Source: Bacteroides fragilis
Lineage (GTDB): Bacteria; Bacteroidota; Bacteroidia; Bacteroidales; Bacteroidaceae
Assembly (NCBI RefSeq): GCF_002849695.1
Contig: NZ_CP018937.1
Location: forward strand, 2,418,001 to 2,482,000
Direction of reading: 5' to 3'
Length of the DNA: 64,000 bases
The position numbers were made by a program, and so were the translations under genes. Positions within the stretch are counted from its first letter, which is position 1, and each line of letters opens with the position of its first letter. The notes under the pieces are model-generated. The model worked only from the letters and a program-made list of their open reading frames with translations. It was not told the origin of the DNA and did not search any database. Shown here one piece after another: positions 32,728 to 42,078 of the stretch.

Positions 32728-35091
32728 TTACGCCCACTTGCGGTGAGTCTTACGATATTTTCCATCCTCTTTCACAACGAGTTCCAAGTCTACAGTCTTC
32801 TTAAAAAGCCTCTTGGCAGTGGACTGGGGAATTCCCATTTTCACCGCCTTTTCCACCATCTCGGCGAAGGTAAAAGTTCCTGAAAAAGATTGTAATACCG
32901 GCCGTAACCTGAAATAAGGCTTCAGAGGTTTGGAGTTCGTTTCACTCTTCTGCACACTGGTAGACAGCAGCAAGCTATGCTCCAGGAGCACATCCGTCAT
33001 CAGCATGGCAGTATGGAAATCTTCGTCCGAACACACATACTGCGGCATCGCCCAGGCACACTCCCCCTTGCGGAGAGCAGTGAGCACACCCGCTATCCGA
33101 CTTGCCATCAATCCGTGACGCAGCACGATCGCCCCGGGCGAATCATCCCGCTCGTTCACCACCTCAGACAGGTGAGAGGAGAAACGAGACGTATGCTCCT
33201 CCCATTGCGCAGCCGTAAACGTGACCTCCGTGGGAGACTGAAGCAAGAACAGGTGTAACTCCAACAGCCTGTGACTCAGACGGGCAAACACCGATTGATG
33301 ATCTTCACCCCCTGCCCGGGGAGCGGCCGAACGCCAACACCAATCACTCTGTCCGGTATAGATCAGAAAACGGCTGTACAATCCACTCTCCAACGAAGGT
33401 ATGAAACGCGCCAACTGATTCGGAGTACCGGCGAAACACAATGCCAAGCGTGGATGGTGGGCTACCACCTGGCGCCCGTTCACCTTAAAATCGGCCGAAA
33501 CCACCTCGTGCTGAAAAGCCGCCCGAAACACGTCATCATGCTTTCCGTACTCATTGCGGATAGCTCCCGACACCATGTCCAGCTCCGTAGCGTTGATGCA
33601 GCACCCTAACTTGCCGCTCTCCTCCAATGCACTGATCAGCAAACTCTTCGACACATTGGGCGAAAGTGTCAGCAATTTACGGGCAGGCTCTTTGGGACGC
33701 AGCGAAAAGTCCGGCGAACGCTTCTCCGCCTGCGCCTTTTTCAGCTCCAGCTCCCACTCGAAGAAAGCCTTATCATACACCAGACGCATATCCTCGTTCT
33801 GCTTCTCATAATACCGGTGAATCTCTCCGGGCAATATGCCGGCAAGCGACACCACCCCCTTTCCGCCTCCGGCATGGGCAATCACCATGTAATACAGGTG
33901 CGGCGAGTAGTACACCTGATCATACAAAACACGCACCTCGGGCAGACAAGCGCTGATGTTGGCAACCATCGCCGTCAGCAACATGTCACGCTCCCGATAG
34001 CTGCCCGCCACCTTTACTCCCTCCGCAAGCACCTCGGGCAGATGCTCGAACACCTCTTCGGGAAAGTAAGGCGCCTGTCGTCTGTAAGCTTCACTTTTTC
34101 CGAACAAGAGATCTTCCAAATCATCCCCCTCCTCTTCCCCGTGAGGGGTATAAAGTGAGCCTTGAGCCTTTGAGCCCTTTTCTTCCCCGACAGCGTCCGC
34201 CTTTCTGACAGAAGCATACTGATAACCAGAGAATAAAGTTTTCTCAATCTCTCCGCTTCCGAAATCAGCCTGCGCGTATTTCTCAACCACTGTTTTTTGC
34301 AACAGCCGCATTTCCTCCGGCGAAAAACCTTTATACCGGGCATAGCGTCCCAACTTCAACATAAACGCATGCCGCCCTCCCGTCGCAAACGGGTTCCGGA
34401 CATCAAAATCATTCAGGAAAGCCTGCATAAAGCCATTCCCCGCTTCGGGAGCAACGCCTGCCGACCGAGCTCCGTCCACCGCCTGCGCAGGATACTCCCC
34501 TTCCGCCTGCGGCAATTCGTCCGCCTGTTCCCTCCACGGAAACACCTCTGCAGCGGGATTATAATACGCCTCCGGATCATACGAAGCGTAACACGCCCGC
34601 CCTAAATCACGGCACGACATATCGCAAGGATGCCCCAACACGCGCTCCAACTCACGGGCGACGACAGGATAAGCCGCCGCGTATTGCCCGGCATTCTCCG
34701 CATCGATACGCACAATCAGCTTCAAGCCCTCACCCGAGATACTGACAAAGGCCTCCACCACATAAGGCAGCGCCTTGGCCTTCTCCTTCATCCCGGACAG
34801 TTTCTCCGGACAGTGGTCAAAGTCGAACAGTGCCAGTCCGCTCAGCCGGCTCACCTGGTTCGCCGCATGTCCGCCCCGGCACCTGCCGGCTACCACCACT
34901 GCATTCAGGGCACCCTTCAGCTTCTTGGCTTCCTCGGCCATCCCCGTCTGCATCCACCGCCGATACGACTCGGCAAGCACCTTCCAGCGTGCTCCCCTGA
35001 GGTCATTATGAAACTCTTCCAACGAAATCTCTTCCGCCTTCTTTTCCCACACATGGAGGAAAAAGGAAATTGTAAACTCTTTCTTTTTCAT
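32728..35091 (-). CDS. DUF3987 protein with BT4734/VirE-type N-terminal domain
   Basis: This 787-residue protein begins with a BT4734/VirE_N-like domain (about residues 50-190, including LFDFDHCPEK and FVSISGEGLKLIVRI). The large DUF3987 domain follows (about 330-710) with a P-loop-like AHAGGGKGVVSLAG, suggesting nucleotide binding. A C-terminal winged-helix-like part (FAEMVEKAVKMGIPQSTAKRLFKKTV) ends the protein. Such proteins resemble primase-helicase remnants of mobile elements and occur next to Bacteroides capsule loci. It lies opposite DUF4248 and shares the cassette with HU, smalltalk and amidase genes. Role unknown. Confidence 0.88.
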   Translation of the reverse strand: MKKKEFTISFFLHVWEKKAEEISLEEFHNDLRGARWKVLAESYRRWMQTGMAEEAKKLKGALNAVVVAGRCRGGHAANQVSRLSGLALFDFDHCPEKLSGMKEKAKALPYVVEAFVSISGEGLKLIVRIDAENAGQYAAAYPVVARELERVLGHPCDMSCRDLGRACYASYDPEAYYNPAAEVFPWREQADELPQAEGEYPAQAVDGARSAGVAPEAGNGFMQAFLNDFDVRNPFATGGRHAFMLKLGRYARYKGFSPEEMRLLQKTVVEKYAQADFGSGEIEKTLFSGYQYASVRKADAVGEEKGSKAQGSLYTPHGEEEGDDLEDLLFGKSEAYRRQAPYFPEEVFEHLPEVLAEGVKVAGSYRERDMLLTAMVANISACLPEVRVLYDQVYYSPHLYYMVIAHAGGGKGVVSLAGILPGEIHRYYEKQNEDMRLVYDKAFFEWELELKKAQAEKRSPDFSLRPKEPARKLLTLSPNVSKSLLISALEESGKLGCCINATELDMVSGAIRNEYGKHDDVFRAAFQHEVVSADFKVNGRQVVAHHPRLALCFAGTPNQLARFIPSLESGLYSRFLIYTGQSDWCWRSAAPRAGGEDHQSVFARLSHRLLELHLFLLQSPTEVTFTAAQWEEHTSRFSSHLSEVVNERDDSPGAIVLRHGLMASRIAGVLTALRKGECAWAMPQYVCSDEDFHTAMLMTDVLLEHSLLLSTSVQKSETNSKPLKPYFRLRPVLQSFSGTFTFAEMVEKAVKMGIPQSTAKRLFKKTVDLELVVKEDGKYRKTHRKWA

Positions 35092-35315
35092 TGAGTATTA
35101 AATTTTAATGTTTTTAATCCCGATCCGCCGCCAAGCGCACAGAGCAAAACCCTTGCCACTCCGCATCCTCTGCAATGAACCATGATGCAAAAGAACAACA
35201 AACTTTTTACACTTCCGAATGTTAAAACCGCCGTAAAAGTCCCTTCGGAAAGCCTCCACACCTACCCACACGCCACTTTCACCGTCCGCCTCCCGGCTCT
35301 TTTTAACGCCCGAAT

Positions 35316-35505
35316 TTATTTTCTCACCTCCCGCTTCCGCTCCTGATCCTTCACCGTGTTACTCAGGAAGCGGCACAACCGTTTCATCTCCCGCATCTCC
35401 TCCCTCGAGAGCGGTTTGGGAAGCTCACGCACCAAGGCAAACACCTGTCCGGACAACTCTCTAAGCAATTCATTCGAGTTCTTTAACTTGTAGTTTTTTT
35501 TCCAT
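35316..35505 (-). pseudogene. Small gene broken or switched off at a run of eight A
   Basis: On the minus strand an ATG (35505) starts MEKK.. but the frame stops after 11 codons. In the next frame, entered by adding one base to the A8 run immediately after the start, a clean protein follows: NYKLKNSNELLRELSGQ, then VFALVRELPKPLSREEMRE, ending QERKREVRK and a stop at 35316. The result would be about 63 residues, charged and helical, ending about 220 bases before the DUF3987 gene on the same strand. I do not recognise the family. Sequencing error, true mutation or slippage-based phase switching are all possible. Confidence 0.6.
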
Positions 35506-35545
35506 AATCATTAAATTTAAAATATATGTTAATTATTAAAACTCA

Positions 35546-35553
35546 CAAAAGTA
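35546..35553 (-). promoter_or_regulatory. -7 box for the minus-strand small gene and DUF3987
   Basis: The minus strand reads TACTTTTG about 40 bases before the small-gene ATG. No TTTG at the -33 distance. It is divergent from the upxY promoter. Confidence 0.4.
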
Positions 35554-35604
35554 CAATCCAAAGATTAAAAATTCATTATTTTTTCTATTTTAATGAACAA
35601 TTTA

Positions 35605-35634
35605 TTGCATTTAGTAAATTTATATCTATCTTTG
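35605..35634 (+). promoter_or_regulatory. Promoter of the upxY polysaccharide operon
   Basis: TTG (35605-35607), a 19-base spacer, then TATCTTTG (35627-35634). Transcription would start near 35641, giving a leader of about 108 bases before upxY. No flanking inverted repeats were seen, so it does not look invertible. Confidence 0.7.
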
Positions 35635-35678
35635 CAGCAAAATCAAACGTAAGATTCGGTTTACCCAAGCAGACAACT

Positions 35679-35701
35679 GTGACAGGTAACCGCGTAGCGT
35701 A
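35679..35701 (+). promoter_or_regulatory. ops-like antitermination element in the upxY leader
   Basis: GTGACAGGTAAC, one variable base (C here), then GCGTAGCGTA. The same 23 bases, differing only at that position, recur at 51230-51252. The second half resembles the E. coli RfaH recruitment site ops (GGCGGTAGCGTG). It lies about 40 bases after the predicted transcription start and 48 before the upxY ATG. Confidence 0.6.
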
Positions 35702-35748
35702 TCCGGGAGCGTCCCTCCCACTTTCTCAAACCATACTCCCCAACCGAC

Positions 35749-36267
35749 ATGAAATCCTGGCTTGCCGCCTACGTCCGTCTCTATCACGAGAAGAAAACCC
35801 GTGACCGCCTGACGGCAATGGGCATCGAAAGTTTCCTGCCCGTGCAGGAAGAAATCCATCAATGGAGCGACCGCCGCAAAAAGATAGAGCGTGTGGTCAT
35901 CCCGATGATGATCTTCGTACACGTCGACCCGGCAGAACGTGCCGAAGTGCTGACCCTTTCGTCCGTCAGCCGCTACATGGTGCTGCGCGGACAAAGCACT
36001 CCCGCCGTCATCCCCGACGAGCAGATGGAGCGCTTCCGCTTCATGCTCGACTACTCCGAAGAAGCCATCGAAGTGTGCTCCTCCCCCCTCGCCCCCGGCG
36101 AACAGGTGAGGGTGATCAAAGGCCCGCTTACCGGACTGGAAGGCGAGCTGGTGACCATCAACGGGAAAAGTAAGGTGGCGGTAAGGCTGGATATGCTGGG
36201 CTGCGCCCATGTGGATATGCCGGTGGGGTTCGTGGAGAGAGTGGGAAAGATGGAGGCGGTGAGATGA
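35749..36267 (+). CDS. upxY: UpxY-family NusG-like transcription antiterminator
   Basis: The 172-residue protein is a specialised NusG/RfaH paralogue: an NGN domain (WLAAYVRLYHEKKTRDRLTAMGIESFLPVQEE through VIPMMIFVHVD) and a C-terminal KOW domain (GEQVRVIKGPLTGLEGELVTINGKSKVAVRLDMLG). UpxY proteins prevent premature termination in the leader of their own capsule operon. No UpxZ partner gene follows, unlike the standard Bacteroides capsule loci. It heads the AT-rich wzx-glycosyltransferase operon. Confidence 0.94.
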   Translation: MKSWLAAYVRLYHEKKTRDRLTAMGIESFLPVQEEIHQWSDRRKKIERVVIPMMIFVHVDPAERAEVLTLSSVSRYMVLRGQSTPAVIPDEQMERFRFMLDYSEEAIEVCSSPLAPGEQVRVIKGPLTGLEGELVTINGKSKVAVRLDMLGCAHVDMPVGFVERVGKMEAVR

Positions 36268-36325
36268 AGGATATCAATAAATAAAAAAACGATAAGATAC
36301 AATAAGCCACGCTATAAAACGATCT

Positions 36326-37867
36326 ATGAGTTCTACCGCCAACCGTGTCATAAAAAATACAGGATTTCTTTATGCCAAGATGGGTATCACGATGTTCATC
36401 TCGCTATATACCACTCGACTGATTCTGAATTCACTGGGAGCAGCTGATTTCGGTATATTCAATATCGTAGGTGGAGCCATAGCCATGCTGGGATTCCTGA
36501 ACGCGGCGATGGCGGGAGCCACGCAGAGATTTATGTCCTACTCGGAAGGGGAAGGAAATAAGGAAAAGCAGAAAAGTATATTCAATATCAGCATCCTACT
36601 GCATTTCTTTATAGCATTGGCTGCGGGAATTGCGCTGCTGATTGCCGGATATTTTTTCTTCAACGGCATTCTGAATATTCCAGCAGACCGGATTTTTGCC
36701 GCAAAGGTAGTATATGGCAGTCTAATAGTCAGCACCATGTTTACGGTAATGTCCGTTCCTTATGACGCAGTGCTCAATGCCCACGAAAACATGAAATACT
36801 ATGCCATCGTAGGAATCATCGAATCATTACTGAAGTTATCAGTAGCACTTATCGTTGTTTATACTTTCTCAGACAAACTGATTGTTTATGGCGTTTTGAT
36901 GGCATGCATACCACTGATCACGCTGACCATAATGCGAATATATTGCCATAAACATTATACGGAATGCACGATTGCACCCAAGAAATACTGGGACAAGACG
37001 ATGATGAAAGAAATGACAAGCTTTGCGGGATGGAGCTTTGGCAATAGCGCAACAAGCATGATAGGCAACTATGGTTTAGGAATCGTACTAAACATGTTTT
37101 TCGGAACCGTATTAAACGCAGCCCAAGGCATAGCAGGGCAAATATCAGGTCAATTATCCGTATTTGCAAGTAATATGTTAAAGGCCTTAAACCCGGTAAT
37201 TGGCAAAAGCGCAGGAGCCTCCAATCACGATTTATCCACAAAGATAGCTCTATCCGGATGTAAATTCACTTTTCTGATAACAGCCATCTTTACACTTCCT
37301 GTAATCATCGAAGCTCCCTACATTCTATCCCTTTGGTTAAAGCAAGTACCGGAATATACCGTTATCTTCACCCGTTTGCAATTAATAAAAACCCTTATCG
37401 AACAGCTTACTTTAGTTTTAAATACTTCCATATCTGCACAAGGCAACATAAAGCGCATCAGTTTAATCGTCACATTCCTTAATATATTACCATTGCCTCT
37501 AATTTACATTGCATTTCATTTAGGGGCCCCCCCTTACGCTATGTATCTTATAAGTATCGCCATCTGGAGTATCTGCGAAGGTGGGATACGTATTTATTTT
37601 GCATGGAAAAACTGTCAAATACCACCACGTTCTTACTTCATTACAACATTAATCCCTTGCTTGATAATAACGACTATAAGTCTTCTTACAGGCGGAATCA
37701 TTACTAATATCATGCCTTTCGGTGTTTTACGACTTATCATAACTGTCAGTTGCTGTACAGGAGTCTTAATTGGGTCATTCTTATATAAAGGTATTAATGT
37801 GGAAGAACGGGAAAAATTAACTCTTTTAGTAAAAAGTCTAAAAAACAAAATAAAACACAATATTTAA
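36326..37867 (+). CDS. Wzx-type repeat-unit flippase (MOP superfamily)
   Basis: This 513-residue protein has 12-14 predicted membrane helices and the N-terminal pattern of oligosaccharide flippases (TGFLYAKMGITMFISLYTTRLILNSLGAADFGIFNIVGG). It moves lipid-linked repeat units across the inner membrane. It follows upxY by 58 bases. Base composition falls from here on compared with upxY, marking the start of the variable, AT-rich part of the locus. Confidence 0.93.
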   Translation: MSSTANRVIKNTGFLYAKMGITMFISLYTTRLILNSLGAADFGIFNIVGGAIAMLGFLNAAMAGATQRFMSYSEGEGNKEKQKSIFNISILLHFFIALAAGIALLIAGYFFFNGILNIPADRIFAAKVVYGSLIVSTMFTVMSVPYDAVLNAHENMKYYAIVGIIESLLKLSVALIVVYTFSDKLIVYGVLMACIPLITLTIMRIYCHKHYTECTIAPKKYWDKTMMKEMTSFAGWSFGNSATSMIGNYGLGIVLNMFFGTVLNAAQGIAGQISGQLSVFASNMLKALNPVIGKSAGASNHDLSTKIALSGCKFTFLITAIFTLPVIIEAPYILSLWLKQVPEYTVIFTRLQLIKTLIEQLTLVLNTSISAQGNIKRISLIVTFLNILPLPLIYIAFHLGAPPYAMYLISIAIWSICEGGIRIYFAWKNCQIPPRSYFITTLIPCLIITTISLLTGGIITNIMPFGVLRLIITVSCCTGVLIGSFLYKGINVEEREKLTLLVKSLKNKIKHNI

Positions 37868-37972
37868 ACGCCGCAAGCGAACAGATAGAATACAAACTTT
37901 TTTAACAAAAAAAACACAAAAGATCCCAATAGGATTAAGGGATTCTTTATATTTAAATTAAGCAAAAGTAAA

Positions 37973-38971
37973 ATGACTTTAAAAACATTCATATTCAAAG
38001 CGAAGGAGCGTCTATGGAATTACTTGGTAAAACTAACCTATAGCATGCCCATATATCCATTCATCTATCGTTCTTACTGGCATTATTTGCTACATAGCAA
38101 ACAAAACTATGCTCCAACTCATGACATGTACTTTGCTGCACGCCCCAACCCGGGAGCAGGCATCGGGCACCAAATGGCAAATTGGATAGCTGGTTATTGG
38201 TGGAGTAAACAATTAAACTTAAAATTTGCCCATATATCATTTTCCACTCCGCAATGGGATGATTTCTTAGGCTTCGGACACAACGAAATCAGTGTGAAAG
38301 AACTTCAAAGAAGAGGTTTTAAACTTAGACGCCTACCACATTTTATTGAGAACGATAAAGCGTCCATATCTTTTGCTAAAAAGATAATAGCGTCTTATAA
38401 TGGACAGAAGGTTATATTTTGTCCTCCGCAAGACCATTCTTACACAGCACAATACGAAGTAATGGAAGATTTAAAACAAAAATTTTATCATGCTCCTTCA
38501 AGAGAACGTGATAAATTAATCTATGATAAACAGTCCTTTAATATAGCTATTCACGTTCGTAGGGGGGATATAATGAATAACCCTCAGAATCCCAACTTAA
38601 TCATGCGTTTCTTAAGTAATGACTATTTTGAAAAAGTACTGAAGCAAGTAACAGAGAATCTAAATGTCGACAAGCCCGTCCATATTTATTTCTTTTCACA
38701 AGGAAAACCAGAAGACTATCCCGAATTCGCACATTATCCAAATCTTCATTGGTGCATGAATATGGATGCACAAGATTCATTTCTTCATATGGTATATGCC
38801 GACTTATTAATAACAAGCAAAAGTTCATTCTCTTATAAACCAGCTTTATTAAATCAAGGAATAAAAGTCTGTCCACGCATTTTTTGGCATGGTTATCCTG
38901 ATTCCTCGGATTGGATATTGGTTGAAAATGACGGAACATTTAATACTGCATCACTCAAACAAGCATTATGA
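37973..38971 (+). CDS. Fucosyltransferase-like glycosyltransferase (HxRRGD motif, GT11-like)
   Basis: The 332-residue protein has NPGAGIGHQMANWIAGYWW near residue 55, resembling the first motif of alpha-1,2-fucosyltransferases, and IAIHVRRGDIMNN, the HxRRxD motif that binds GDP-fucose in the alpha-1,2/alpha-1,6/O-fucosyltransferase superfamily. A late DLLITSKSSFSYKPALL segment fits the third motif. I infer addition of fucose or a related GDP-sugar to the repeat unit; the genes for GDP-fucose synthesis are not in the window. The next gene overlaps its stop (ATGA). Confidence 0.8.
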   Translation: MTLKTFIFKAKERLWNYLVKLTYSMPIYPFIYRSYWHYLLHSKQNYAPTHDMYFAARPNPGAGIGHQMANWIAGYWWSKQLNLKFAHISFSTPQWDDFLGFGHNEISVKELQRRGFKLRRLPHFIENDKASISFAKKIIASYNGQKVIFCPPQDHSYTAQYEVMEDLKQKFYHAPSRERDKLIYDKQSFNIAIHVRRGDIMNNPQNPNLIMRFLSNDYFEKVLKQVTENLNVDKPVHIYFFSQGKPEDYPEFAHYPNLHWCMNMDAQDSFLHMVYADLLITSKSSFSYKPALLNQGIKVCPRIFWHGYPDSSDWILVENDGTFNTASLKQAL

Positions 38972-39951
38972 ATACAAATTCAATCTATCTCCTGAAAGCT
39001 TTTCGAAAATTGTACACTCACATATTCAAAAGACAACAGTTACCGGAACTAAAATATGAAGAAAACCCTGACAATATATCAGAAATGATATACAACTCAC
39101 TATCAAAAGAGGAGCCATGTATGATAGCTCGTTTAGGTGCTACAGAACTAATGACAATAGTTTATTACATTGGAGTAAAACAAAACAAAAGAAACTGGAT
39201 TACATACATAAAAGGAAAAAGTTTAGGTTGGTGGTGGGAATCCAATGTATTTAAACAAATGGAACGTTGGAGTGGGTTCTTTCCACCTACTAAACAAAAC
39301 ATAGAAAAATTTTGTAAACTTATAATCGAAAACGCCCCCCAAGTGGACATATTAGGAAGTTGGCAAAAAAATGAATACTACTTATCAGATGAATTAAAAA
39401 ACGCATTAAAAATACAATTAATGTATTTAGATCCGTATTGGAGCAAAGAACCATGGAGCAGAGTATTAGCTAACAAAAATATACTGGTCATTCATCCATT
39501 CGCAGAAACAATCCAATCTCAGTATCTTAAAAGGGAATACCTCTTCAAGAATCCCAATATTCTCCCTCCATTTAAAACCCTAACTGTCATTAAAGCAGTC
39601 CAAAGTTTAGGAGGAGAAAATAATGGATTCAAAGATTGGTTTGAAGCACTGGAATATATGAAAGGAGAAATAGATAAATGCGAGTTTGATATATGCTTAA
39701 TAGGTTGCGGAGCTTATGGATTCCCATTGGCCGCCCATGTGAAACGGATAGGAAAAAAAGCGATACACATGGGTGGTTCACTGCAACTATTATTCGGCAT
39801 TATGGGAAACAGATGGGATCATGACGTTCCTCATTATGAGAAAGGAATATTCATTCATTATGCCGGATTAGAAAATGAATATTGGGTAAGGCCTAATAAA
39901 AATGAACGACCTTCAACACATCAAGCTGTAGAAGGTTCATGTTATTGGTAA
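38968..39951 (+). CDS. GT-D-fold glycosyltransferase-like protein
   Basis: This 327-residue protein has PCMIARLGATELMTIVYYI near the N-terminus and DICLIGCGAYGFPLAAHVKRIGKKAIHMGGSLQLLFGI near the C-terminus, features of the GT-D (DUF1792-like) transferases; RLGATE provides the acidic motif and GCGAYG a glycine-rich loop. Such domains transfer glucose in streptococcal glycoprotein assembly. Here it probably adds a sugar to the polysaccharide repeat unit. It is translationally coupled to the previous gene by a 4-base overlap. The donor sugar cannot be told. Confidence 0.7.
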   Translation: MNTNSIYLLKAFRKLYTHIFKRQQLPELKYEENPDNISEMIYNSLSKEEPCMIARLGATELMTIVYYIGVKQNKRNWITYIKGKSLGWWWESNVFKQMERWSGFFPPTKQNIEKFCKLIIENAPQVDILGSWQKNEYYLSDELKNALKIQLMYLDPYWSKEPWSRVLANKNILVIHPFAETIQSQYLKREYLFKNPNILPPFKTLTVIKAVQSLGGENNGFKDWFEALEYMKGEIDKCEFDICLIGCGAYGFPLAAHVKRIGKKAIHMGGSLQLLFGIMGNRWDHDVPHYEKGIFIHYAGLENEYWVRPNKNERPSTHQAVEGSCYW

Positions 39952-39976
39952 CGCAGATAAACACAAAACGAGAAAA

Positions 39977-41143
39977 TTGAATATACTTTTTATTTCTTTC
40001 GACGCAGATCCTCCACACATGGGAGGCACTTCTACTGTTGTAAATGTATTAGCAAAAGATTTAAAACAGAGAGGATACAATGTGTATTTAGGGTATTATA
40101 ATGATTCCCGATACCCCTCTACTTTCTTCCAAGAAAAAATAAAACTCACAATAAGTAATAAAAAGTCAATTGAAGCTTTTTGCAAAGACAATCCCATTGA
40201 CATTATTTACAATACCCAGCCTATAGGAACAAACTGGGAATTACTAAAAGAGGTATTCCCAAAAGCCAAAATTATTTCAGCCTATCATAACAGGCCTTTA
40301 CTTCGCTATTTCCCTTTAGAATCATTAATGAACATTTATTATGATTCAAATAACTGGATACATAAAATCTATACATTAGCAAAGATTCCATTGCTACCAT
40401 ATTGGAGATATAAATCAAAAAAAAAAGAGATGAAACAGTATAAGAACATGGAGAAATACAGCGATAAAATACAACTATTGTCTCCTCAGTTCATACCCGT
40501 ATTCAAAAAGATACTCCCCAATATTTCTAATAACAAGCTGATCGCTATAGAAAATCCAATCGTCTTCAACACTACTTATCCTGTTGAAAATATTTCCAGT
40601 AAACAAAAAAGAATAGTTGTTGTATGTTCCACTAACTATCAAAAAAGAGCTTATTTAATGATTAAAATATGGAATGAGATAGAAAAAGATGGTCATTTTG
40701 ATGATTGGAGCTTTGATTTTGTCGGTGGTGGTGAAGGATTTAAGCACATCACCCAAATGGCAATAAAATTAAAATTAAAACGCATCCACTTTGTCGGATA
40801 TCAGCAGCCTGAAAACTATTATCGTCAAGGTAGTATTTTTTTAATGACATCACGCTTTGAAGGCTGGCCAATGGTATTAATGGAAGCCATGCAAATGGGT
40901 GTCGTACCAATAGTATTCAATAGCTTTGAATCACTAACAGACATAATTACAGATAAAGAAAATGGCTTCATTATACCCAATAACAATATCAAATATTTCG
41001 TTGAACGCTTAAAAACTTTAATTGCAAATGATGATTTAAGAAACAGGATGGCAGTAAAGACTATCGAAAGTTGTCAACGATTCACGACTGAAAAAATAAC
41101 TAATAAATATATATCACTATTCAAGGAACTATATTTGTCATGA
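39977..41143 (+). CDS. Glycosyltransferase family 4
   Basis: A 388-residue GT-B enzyme; the frame begins with TTG (39977), which I accept because the encoded MNILFISFDADPPHMGGTSTVV is a typical GT4 start and no ATG lies upstream. The C-terminal donor site shows DFVGGGEGFKHITQMAIKLKL, RIHFVGYQQPENYYRQGSIFLMTSRFEGWPMVLMEAMQMGV, including the EX7E-type glutamates. Its acceptor and donor are unknown. It overlaps the next gene by ATGA. Confidence 0.9.
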   Translation: MNILFISFDADPPHMGGTSTVVNVLAKDLKQRGYNVYLGYYNDSRYPSTFFQEKIKLTISNKKSIEAFCKDNPIDIIYNTQPIGTNWELLKEVFPKAKIISAYHNRPLLRYFPLESLMNIYYDSNNWIHKIYTLAKIPLLPYWRYKSKKKEMKQYKNMEKYSDKIQLLSPQFIPVFKKILPNISNNKLIAIENPIVFNTTYPVENISSKQKRIVVVCSTNYQKRAYLMIKIWNEIEKDGHFDDWSFDFVGGGEGFKHITQMAIKLKLKRIHFVGYQQPENYYRQGSIFLMTSRFEGWPMVLMEAMQMGVVPIVFNSFESLTDIITDKENGFIIPNNNIKYFVERLKTLIANDDLRNRMAVKTIESCQRFTTEKITNKYISLFKELYLS

Positions 41144-42078
41144 AATCAATCATCATCGTAATCCCTTATTTCGGCAAATTACCACCCATATTTAAATTCT
41201 GGAGACAATCTGCAATAAATAATCCAACTATAGACTTTCTGTTCTTTACTGATTGCAACATTCAATCCACAGATAATATAAAAGTAATAAAATGTACCTT
41301 TGAAGTATTACGAGAAAAGTTCCAATCTAGATTTGACTTTCCTATTTCTCTTCCGTCTCCCTATAAATTGTGTGATTTCAAAGCAACTTATGGTTACGTA
41401 TTCCAAGACTATATCCAAGATTACGATTTTTGGGGATTCGGTGATATTGATTTAATATATGGGAACATCCGGCACTTCCTGACAAAAGAAGTATTAAATC
41501 AATATTTTATTATTTCAGGTTGGGGCCATCTCACTTTATATCGTAATAACGAATTCTGTAATAGTTTCTTCAGAACACATGAAAATGGTTTCCAATATTA
41601 TAAAAAGGCTCTTTCTTGTTCCAAGAATTCGGCTTTCGACGAATACAATCACAAAGGAATGAGTGATTTATGGGAACATCTATATCCACAAAAAATATGG
41701 AATAGTAAACTATTCGATGACATTCAAGTACCGCGTCTAAGCCTGAATTTTATCTCTGTAATGCACCCCGAACGAAAAAATTTGATTTTCGAATACAACG
41801 AAAATAGACTTTACAGAATTTATTATGATGAAAATAGAAAAAAACAAAGGGAAGAAACGCTATATGCACATTTTCAGCAACGAAAATTTATGAAAATAAA
41901 AACGAATAACTTATGGCATTATCTCATCGTGCCCAATAAGTTCATCGATTTTGAAAATGTTAATGAGAAAAAGCTCAACCACTGGGGTAAAGAGCAAACT
42001 TGCAAACGATTAATCAGAAATCTCATGAATAGAATAAAAAGAAGATTTTCCATCATTCTAGCCAACATAACCAAATAA
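41140..42078 (+). CDS. Glycosyltransferase-like protein (DUF6625 type)
   Basis: This 312-residue protein begins KSIIIVIPYFGKLPPIFKFWRQSA and has YDFWGFGDIDLIYGNIRHFL, where the DxD would bind metal and nucleotide-sugar in a GT-A fold. It matches what I remember of DUF6625 proteins of polysaccharide loci. A basic C-terminal region (MNRIKRRF) suggests membrane association. Overlaps both neighbours by a few bases, so it is clearly in the operon. Sugar specificity unknown. Confidence 0.75.
   Translation: MKSIIIVIPYFGKLPPIFKFWRQSAINNPTIDFLFFTDCNIQSTDNIKVIKCTFEVLREKFQSRFDFPISLPSPYKLCDFKATYGYVFQDYIQDYDFWGFGDIDLIYGNIRHFLTKEVLNQYFIISGWGHLTLYRNNEFCNSFFRTHENGFQYYKKALSCSKNSAFDEYNHKGMSDLWEHLYPQKIWNSKLFDDIQVPRLSLNFISVMHPERKNLIFEYNENRLYRIYYDENRKKQREETLYAHFQQRKFMKIKTNNLWHYLIVPNKFIDFENVNEKKLNHWGKEQTCKRLIRNLMNRIKRRFSIILANITK

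Noticed and set aside
35500..35640. Second invertible promoter in front of upxY
   Set aside because: I found no inverted repeats flanking the upxY promoter.
36268..36325. UpxZ gene expected after upxY
   Set aside because: The next gene 58 bases on is the flippase; no UpxZ-like frame is present.
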